Shown here piece after piece: positions 1 through 3,584 of a stretch of 5,203 nucleotides of DNA. This DNA is from Chloroflexota bacterium (GTDB taxonomy: Bacteria; Chloroflexota; Chloroflexia; Chloroflexales; Kallotenuaceae). The first letter of the stretch is position 1, and each line of letters starts with the position of its first letter. Both the position numbers and the translations under genes were made by a program. The notes beneath the pieces were generated by a model, which was not told the DNA's origin, did no database searches, and saw nothing but the letters and a program-made list of their open reading frames with translations. The DNA is taken from NCBI GenBank assembly GCA_019240175.1, contig JAFAYS010000912.1:1-5203 (forward strand), given 5' to 3'.

Positions 1-471
1 GATCCGCCCAACTGCACCTTCCCGTTCGGCACGCATATCTGCACCGTCGAGATCGATCCCGAGACCGGTAAGGTCGATATTCTGCGCTACGTGGCGGTCG
101 ACGATGTGGGCCGCGTGATCAATCCGCTGATCGTCGAGGGCCAGATTCACGGCGGCATCGCGCAGGGCCTGGCGCAGGCGCTCTACGAGGGCGCGGTCTA
201 CGACGAGAACGGCCAGCTGCTGACCGGCTCGTTCATGGACTACGCGATCCCGCGCGCCGATATGGTGCCGAGCTACGAGCTGGATCGCACCGAAACGCCG
301 TCGCCGGTTAACCCGATGGGCGTCAAAGGCGCGGGCGAAGCCGGCACGATCGGCTCGGGCGCGTGCGTCTCCAACGCCGTCGTGGATGCGCTGTCGCATC
401 TCGGTATTCGCCATCTCGACATGCCGTACACCGCCGAGAAAGTGTGGCGGGCGATTCATCAAAGAACCTAG
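1..471 (+). CDS. coxL: Molybdenum hydroxylase large subunit, CoxL type (3' end only)
   Basis: This is the C-terminal 156 residues of a Mo-cofactor-binding subunit of the xanthine dehydrogenase / aerobic CO dehydrogenase family; the reading frame is open through the left edge. Visible family features are the cofactor-binding stretch GQIHGGIAQGLAQALYE (about residues 47-63 of the fragment) and the GVKGAGEAGTIG motif (107-118). The Glu in that motif (113) corresponds to the conserved active-site glutamate of the family. The L subunit oxidises the substrate (CO plus water to CO2 in true CO dehydrogenases) and works with an Fe-S subunit and the FAD subunit encoded next. The active-site loop that separates form I CO dehydrogenase (AYxCSFR) from form II and other hydroxylases lies upstream of the window, so the substrate is not proven. 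The last codons (Arg-Thr-stop) are made by an AGAACCT repeat unit that begins the intergenic array. Family membership is very likely; the CO dehydrogenase assignment rests mainly on the CoxM-like neighbour. Confidence 0.85.
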   Translation, partial: DPPNCTFPFGTHICTVEIDPETGKVDILRYVAVDDVGRVINPLIVEGQIHGGIAQGLAQALYEGAVYDENGQLLTGSFMDYAIPRADMVPSYELDRTETPSPVNPMGVKGAGEAGTIGSGACVSNAVVDALSHLGIRHLDMPYTAEKVWRAIHQRT

Positions 472-534
472 AACCTAGAACTTAGAACCAAGGGGAAGCC
501 TCCGTTAGGTTCTTGGTTCTTGGTTCTTGGTTCT
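463..534. repeat. Inverted pair of four-unit AGAACCW heptamer arrays
   Basis: The left arm (463-490) is four consecutive heptamers: AGAACCT, AGAACCT, AGAACTT, AGAACCA. The right arm (507-534) is four heptamers in reverse orientation (AGGTTCT, then TGGTTCT three times). The arms can pair at 23 of 28 positions around a 16-base centre (491-506), giving a long imperfect hairpin in DNA or mRNA. The left arm overlaps the end of the large-subunit gene and contains its TAG stop. The right arm ends 6 bases before the medium-subunit ribosome binding site. In mRNA the structure could tune stability or re-initiation between the two cistrons; that is inference. There is no U tract, so it is unlikely to be a terminator. 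Confidence 0.9.
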
Positions 535-540
535 CCGTAC

Positions 541-546
541 AGGAGG
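541..546 (+). promoter_or_regulatory. Ribosome binding site of the medium-subunit gene
   Basis: A perfect AGGAGG lies 4 bases before the ATG at 551. It fixes the start there rather than at the in-frame TTG at 527, which lies inside the repeat array and would add eight residues (MVLRTGGT) not expected for the family. Confidence 0.85.
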
Positions 547-550
547 AACC

Positions 551-1411
551 ATGTTTCCTAGCGATTTTGAATATGCCGCGCCCACGACGATCCAGGAGGC
601 GCTGGATCTGCTCAGCCAGAATCCCGAGGCCAAAGTGCTGGCCGGCGGTCACTCGCTGCTGCCCGCGATGAAGCTGCGCCTGACATCGCCGGCGCTGCTG
701 GTCGATATCAGCAAGATCCCTGAGCTCAAAGGCATTCACGCCAACGGCTCGGTCACGATCGGCGCGTTCACAACCTACAACGAGCTGGAAAACTCGCAGG
801 AGCTGGCGCAGCGCGTGCCGATGTTGGTTGAGTGCGCCAAGAACATCGGCGATCCGCAGGTGCGCAACCGGGGTACGATCGGTGGTGCGCTGGCTCACTC
901 CGATCCTGCCGCCGACATGACCGCCGTTGTGCTGGCGCTGGGCGCGGACATCAAGGCGGTCGGGCCGAATGGCGAGCGTACGATCGCGGTCGATAACTTC
1001 TTCGTGGATATGCTTCAGAGCGCGCTGGAAGAAGGCGAGCTGCTGACCGAGATCACGGTGCCGCAGATGTCGGGCAAGGTCGGCATGGCCTACGAAAAGT
1101 TCAAGCATCCGGCGTCTGGCTATGCGATCGTGGGCGTGGCGGCGCTGGTGCAGCTCGACGACAGCGGCACTATCGCGGCGTGTCGCATCGCGGTGACCGG
1201 CGCTGGTCCCAAGGCGCAGCGTGCCACGGCGGCTGAGAATCTGCTGCTCAACCAGCAGTCCTCGCCCGATGGCATCGCGTCGGCAGCGGCTCAGGCATCA
1301 AGCGGCCTGGATTTCATCGGCGATATTAGCGCCTCGGAGGAGTACCGCGCCCATCTGACGCAGGTGCTGGCTAAGCGGGCGCTGACCAAAGCGCTGGAGC
1401 GCGCCCAGTAA
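551..1411 (+). CDS. coxM: FAD-binding medium subunit of CO dehydrogenase-type molybdenum hydroxylase
   Basis: This 286-residue protein has about the usual length of CoxM-type subunits. The N-terminal FAD-binding domain of the PCMH/VAO fold (about 1-172) carries the two flavin-binding signatures: AGGHSLLPAMKLR (31-43) and IGDPQVRNRGTIGG (99-112). The CO_deh_flav_C-type C-terminal domain runs from about 176 to 282 (AYEKFKHPASGYAIVGVAA at 180-198). In the family this subunit takes electrons from the Fe-S small subunit and passes them to quinone or another acceptor. There is no signal peptide or membrane segment, as expected for a cytoplasmic enzyme. The gene follows the large subunit after 79 bases with no terminator between, and a strong terminator follows it, so it is the last gene of the operon. 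The order L then M with M last differs from the M-S-L order of the classical Oligotropha operon. Other substrates of the family (xanthine, nicotinate-like or aldehyde) cannot be excluded from this subunit alone. Confidence 0.93.
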   Translation: MFPSDFEYAAPTTIQEALDLLSQNPEAKVLAGGHSLLPAMKLRLTSPALLVDISKIPELKGIHANGSVTIGAFTTYNELENSQELAQRVPMLVECAKNIGDPQVRNRGTIGGALAHSDPAADMTAVVLALGADIKAVGPNGERTIAVDNFFVDMLQSALEEGELLTEITVPQMSGKVGMAYEKFKHPASGYAIVGVAALVQLDDSGTIAACRIAVTGAGPKAQRATAAENLLLNQQSSPDGIASAAAQASSGLDFIGDISASEEYRAHLTQVLAKRALTKALERAQ

Positions 1412-1430
1412 GCGATCGGACTCAACGCGG

Positions 1431-1466
1431 AGGGACACGGCTTGCACGGCAGGCTGTGTCCTTTTG
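1431..1466 (+). terminator. Rho-independent terminator ending the cox-type operon
   Basis: An almost uninterrupted hairpin starts 20 bases after the medium-subunit stop. Its core arms are GGACACGG (1433-1440) and CTGTGTCC (1454-1461), with one G-T wobble. They extend inward through CTTGC/GCAGG (1441-1445/1449-1453, one more wobble) to a 3-base loop. The 3' arm runs directly into TTTT (1462-1465), with the outer A-T and G-T pairs also possible. This gives about 13 base pairs followed by a short T tract, the standard arrangement of an intrinsic terminator reading on the + strand. Confidence 0.85.
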
Positions 1467-1477
1467 TCTGAATCGAA

Positions 1478-1505
1478 AGAACCTAGAACCCAGAACCAAG
1501 AACCT
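1478..1505 (+). repeat. Four-unit AGAACCN heptamer array
   Basis: Four perfect-length heptamers in tandem: AGAACCT, AGAACCC, AGAACCA, AGAACCT. The array sits 12 bases beyond the terminator and is followed by AGGAGAACAAG, which leads into octamer-type repeats. It matches the array at 2712-2739 at 26 of 28 positions in the same orientation. Confidence 0.92.
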
Positions 1506-1508
1506 AGG

Positions 1509-1568
1509 AGAACAAGCGAACAACAAGTAGCCTCATCCTTTGTTCTCTTGTTCGTTTGTTCCTTTGTT
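1509..1568. repeat. Octamer repeats in inverted orientation, hairpin-forming
   Basis: About two octamer-like units on the + strand (AGAACAAG, CGAACAAC; 1509-1524) face four octamers on the - strand (1537-1568; read on - as AACAAAGG, AACAAACG, AACAAGAG, AACAAAGG). Bases 1510-1523 pair with 1540-1553 with one mismatch across a 16-base loop. The - strand octamer block matches the + strand block at 2748-2779 at 31 of 32 positions. No T-run follows in the right place for a terminator. The element lies 33 to 107 bases upstream of the lipoprotein start, within the region where its promoter would be expected. Confidence 0.88.
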
Positions 1569-1600
1569 GCCCCGCAGGCCAGGGGTGAGGGCCAAGTCAT

Positions 1601-1606
1601 AAGGAG
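1601..1606 (+). promoter_or_regulatory. Ribosome binding site of the lipoprotein gene
   Basis: AAGGAG (continuing as AAGGAGAG to 1608) stands 9 bases before the TTG at 1616. The next in-frame candidate, ATG at 1655, has only C-rich sequence upstream, so this site decides for the TTG start. I see no convincing -35/-10 pair in the 200 bases upstream. Confidence 0.75.
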
Positions 1607-1615
1607 AGCTTCGTT

Positions 1616-2707
1616 TTGCACGTCCGACCATCCACGTATTACGCCCCCCGAGCGATGTTGGCGTTCGGCCTAGCCTTGGTGATGCTGGCGCTGCTGGTAG
1701 CCTGTGGCGGTCCAGCCGCTCCCGTGACGCAGCCAACAATCACGCAGGCGGCAGCCAGCACCTCAACGCAGCCAAGCGCTGCTGCCACACCGACGATCAC
1801 AGAAGCGACGCCGAACGCCACAGCTGTCGCGACGAGTCCAGCCGAAACTACCGCAGCGGCTCAGACCGAGACAGCTGCTGCGGATCAGACCGGCGACCAG
1901 ATCGCGTACATCAAGGAGGGCGACATCTGGCTGTTTGATCTGACGACCGGCGGCACCTGGCAGTTGACGACCGAGGGCGAAAACAGCGATCCGGCCTGGT
2001 CGCCGGATGGGCAGACGCTGGCGTTTACGCGCATGTACGACGGCAATCCTGAGATCGCGACGATCCGCGCAGATGGCACAGGGCTGACACGCGTCACCGA
2101 CAATCCGGCCAACGATCTGCATCCGGCCTACGCCCGTGACGGCACGCTCTTCTACGCGCGTCACCAGCAGGGCGAAGAAACCGAGATCGAGTTGATCAAG
2201 CGCGACGCAGCCGGCAGCGAAACGGTGGTTTATACCCAGCCCGGCGGTCTGTGTACGCCTGTGCATTTGAGTGCCGCCGACCCAACCCAACTTGCGCTGT
2301 CGATCAACTGTGGTCGCGGCTACAACGCGTTTGCGCTCGATCTGGCGACCAACACGACGACGGATCTTAGCCTGGACTACGCACCGACCGCCTGCGTCTA
2401 CCAGGCGACCTGGGCGCACACGCAGCCGCAGCTGGCGCTGATCACGGCGCAGGATTGCAGCCCGCAGATCAACACCGGCATCGCGACGCTCAACCTCGAC
2501 GACGCGCAGCCCGCGCTCAAAGAGCTATTCACCAACCGCGAGATTTGGGCGATCGACTGGTCGCGCGATGATCGGGCGCTGGTCTTTCAAAAGGACAGCC
2601 GCACCGATCCCGATGTATCGGGCCTGTGGCTGCTTGAGCTCAACGGCGACTCAGCTGAGCCCAGGCAGCTGACCAGAGAAGGGACCAGCCCGGTGTGGAG
2701 GCCGTAG
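1616..2707 (+). CDS. Secreted lipoprotein with TolB-like (PD40) beta-propeller
   Basis: A 363-residue exported protein. A short basic N-terminus (MHVRPSTYYAPRA) is followed by a hydrophobic stretch (14-29) and a lipobox, LVAC, with the lipidated Cys at 30. A low-complexity linker rich in Ala, Thr, Pro and Gln runs from about 33 to 92. The rest looks like a beta-propeller: YIKEGDIWLFDLTTGGTWQL (98-117), the PD40/WD40-like blade motif SDPAWSPDGQTLAFTR (124-139), a second NPEIATIRADG...NDLHPAYARDGTLFYAR blade (144-182), and a late blade WAIDWSRDDRALVFQ (311-325) ending in SPVWRP. The propeller carries four Cys (213, 232, 260, 281) that could form two disulfides outside the cell. Such domains usually bind proteins or sugars; the role here is unknown. 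It is not TolB itself, because the TolB N-terminal domain and a tol operon are absent. Translation starts at TTG; starting at ATG 1655 would remove the basic n-region of the signal peptide. The gene stands alone, bracketed by inverted octamer repeats. Confidence 0.88.
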   Translation: MHVRPSTYYAPRAMLAFGLALVMLALLVACGGPAAPVTQPTITQAAASTSTQPSAAATPTITEATPNATAVATSPAETTAAAQTETAAADQTGDQIAYIKEGDIWLFDLTTGGTWQLTTEGENSDPAWSPDGQTLAFTRMYDGNPEIATIRADGTGLTRVTDNPANDLHPAYARDGTLFYARHQQGEETEIELIKRDAAGSETVVYTQPGGLCTPVHLSAADPTQLALSINCGRGYNAFALDLATNTTTDLSLDYAPTACVYQATWAHTQPQLALITAQDCSPQINTGIATLNLDDAQPALKELFTNREIWAIDWSRDDRALVFQKDSRTDPDVSGLWLLELNGDSAEPRQLTREGTSPVWRP

Positions 2708-2711
2708 GCGA

Positions 2712-2739
2712 AGAACCTAGAACCAAGAACCTAGAACCT
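2712..2739 (+). repeat. Four-unit AGAACCW heptamer array
   Basis: Four tandem heptamers (AGAACCT, AGAACCA, AGAACCT, AGAACCT) begin 5 bases after the lipoprotein stop codon. The final unit continues as AACG, giving AGAACCTAACG. The same 11-base edge occurs on the opposite strand at 503-513, so the array boundary is conserved as well as the unit. Confidence 0.92.
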
Positions 2740-2779
2740 AACGAAAGAACAAAGGAACAAACGAACAAGGGAACAAAGG
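2740..2779 (+). repeat. Octamer array (AACAAAGG-like)
   Basis: One degenerate unit (AACGAAAG, 2740-2747) is followed by four octamers: AACAAAGG, AACAAACG, AACAAGGG, AACAAAGG (2748-2779). The four-unit block is the inverted copy of 1537-1568 with a single difference. With the neighbouring heptamers it makes a purine-rich, A-rich strand of about 90 bases in an otherwise GC-rich region. Confidence 0.9.
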
Positions 2780-2781
2780 GG

Positions 2782-2802
2782 AGAACGAAGAACTGAGAAG
2801 TA
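2782..2802 (+). repeat. Degenerate heptamer triplet
   Basis: Three further 7-base units, AGAACGA, AGAACTG and AGAAGTA, keep the AGAAC/AGAAG core but vary at the end. They fill the space between the octamer array and the palindromic element and look like a decayed heptamer array. Confidence 0.65.
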
Positions 2803-2810
2803 CCGCTACA

Positions 2811-2864
2811 CCCCTTCTCCTGTCGCAACCGAGGTCGAAGTCGACCGAGGTTCGGGGAAAGGGG
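2811..2864. repeat. 54-base palindromic element between convergent genes
   Basis: The outer arms 2811-2822 and 2853-2864 pair at 11 of 12 positions, counting two G-T wobbles. After a four-base bulge (TCGC, 2823-2826) an inner palindrome centred at 2839.5 follows: AACC/GGTT (2827-2830/2849-2852), a tandem G-A mismatch, then GGTCGA/TCGACC (2833-2838/2841-2846). An alternative pairing is GGAAAGG (2856-2862) with CCTTTCC (2879-2885). The element lies 104 bases past the lipoprotein stop and 37 bases past the response-regulator stop on the other strand, so it could slow transcription from both sides. It has no T tract on either strand. A dispersed REP-like palindrome is an equal possibility. Confidence 0.7.
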
Positions 2865-2900
2865 CTGGGGGATGAGGGCCTTTCCGGTGAGGGCTTCCTC

Positions 2901-3584
2901 CTACCCCTCGCCGCTCGGCTGTAGCATGTAGCCAATTCCTGAGACAGTGATGATGTACTGCGGCTCGGTCGGGTTGCGCTCGATCTTCTGGCGCAGACGA
3001 TGCACCAGTTGCTTGAGCAGTTGTTTATCGCCGAGGCCACGGTAGCCCCACACATGATTGGTCAGCCGATCCGTGGGAATCGTGCGCGTGGCATTGGCTA
3101 GCAGATATTGCAGTAGCCGAAACTCAAGATTGGTCAGCCGGATCGGTGCGTGGGAGCCGATGCGAGCCGTCTGATCCTCGACGTTGAGCTGCAGATCGCC
3201 TGCCGTGAGCGGTGCCGGTCGCTCGATCTCGACGCGACGCAGCAGCGCGCGAACCCGCGCCAGCAGCGTGCGTGGGCTGAACGGCTTGGTCAGATAATCG
3301 TCGGCACCCAGGTCCAGCCCTTGCACGGTATCTTCCTCGCTGCTGCGCACGGTCAGCATCATGATCGGCGTAGTCGCCTCCTCACGAATCCGCCGGCACA
3401 CCTCGAAGCCGCTCAATCCGGGCAGATTGACATCCAGGATCACTAGATCCGGCTGCTCACGGTCGAACATATCGATCGCGCCCGGCCCGTCGGAGGCACC
3501 GACCACCAGGTAGCCCGCCTGGCGCAGCGCAAAGCTGATCAAGCCCTGTAGCTCAAGATCGTCGTCAACGACCAGTATTTTCAT
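2901..3584 (-). CDS. OmpR/PhoB-family response regulator
   Basis: A 227-residue two-domain regulator. The receiver domain (about 1-115) has the acidic pair in VVDDD (7-9), the phospho-acceptor Asp51 in LVILDVNLPG, Thr78 in MLTVR, and Tyr97/Lys100 in DDYLTKPF, so all catalytic and switch positions are present. The winged-helix Trans_reg_C domain (about 125-222) includes LTNLEFRLLQYLL (150-162), the recognition-helix region KQLLKQLVHRLRQKIERNP (187-205) and the wing ITVSGIGYML (212-221). The last carries Ser where TVRGxGY is usual. The start is the ATG whose Met is followed by KILVVDDD. A site matching CAGGAG stands 7 bases upstream, and the in-frame sequence further upstream is Arg/Ser-rich and unlike a protein of this family. 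The gene begins inside the last 20 bases of the kinase gene, which strongly suggests cotranscription and translational coupling. Target genes are unknown. Confidence 0.95.
   Translation of the reverse strand: MKILVVDDDLELQGLISFALRQAGYLVVGASDGPGAIDMFDREQPDLVILDVNLPGLSGFEVCRRIREEATTPIMMLTVRSSEEDTVQGLDLGADDYLTKPFSPRTLLARVRALLRRVEIERPAPLTAGDLQLNVEDQTARIGSHAPIRLTNLEFRLLQYLLANATRTIPTDRLTNHVWGYRGLGDKQLLKQLVHRLRQKIERNPTEPQYIITVSGIGYMLQPSGEG

Noticed and set aside
527..550. TTG start eight codons upstream for the medium subunit
   Set aside because: It lies within the heptamer array and the AGGAGG at 541-546 would then be inside the gene; the ATG at 551 fits family N-termini.
482..1108. 208-codon open frame on the - strand across the medium-subunit gene
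   Set aside because: It is antisense to a clear CoxM-type gene, rich in Arg/His/Gln as GC-rich shadow frames are, and begins and ends without family motifs.
1464..1615. Sigma-70-like promoter for the lipoprotein gene
   Set aside because: TTG-containing hexamers occur in the repeats but none is followed at 16-18 bases by a credible TATAAT-like box, so no promoter is called.
1763..2419. 218-codon open frame on the - strand across the lipoprotein gene
   Set aside because: Arg-rich antisense shadow of the propeller coding sequence with no domain signal; the + strand frame has signal peptide, lipobox and blade motifs.
463..2802. CRISPR-like interpretation of the short repeats
   Set aside because: Units are 7-8 bases, directly tandem with no unique spacers, and no cas gene is present.
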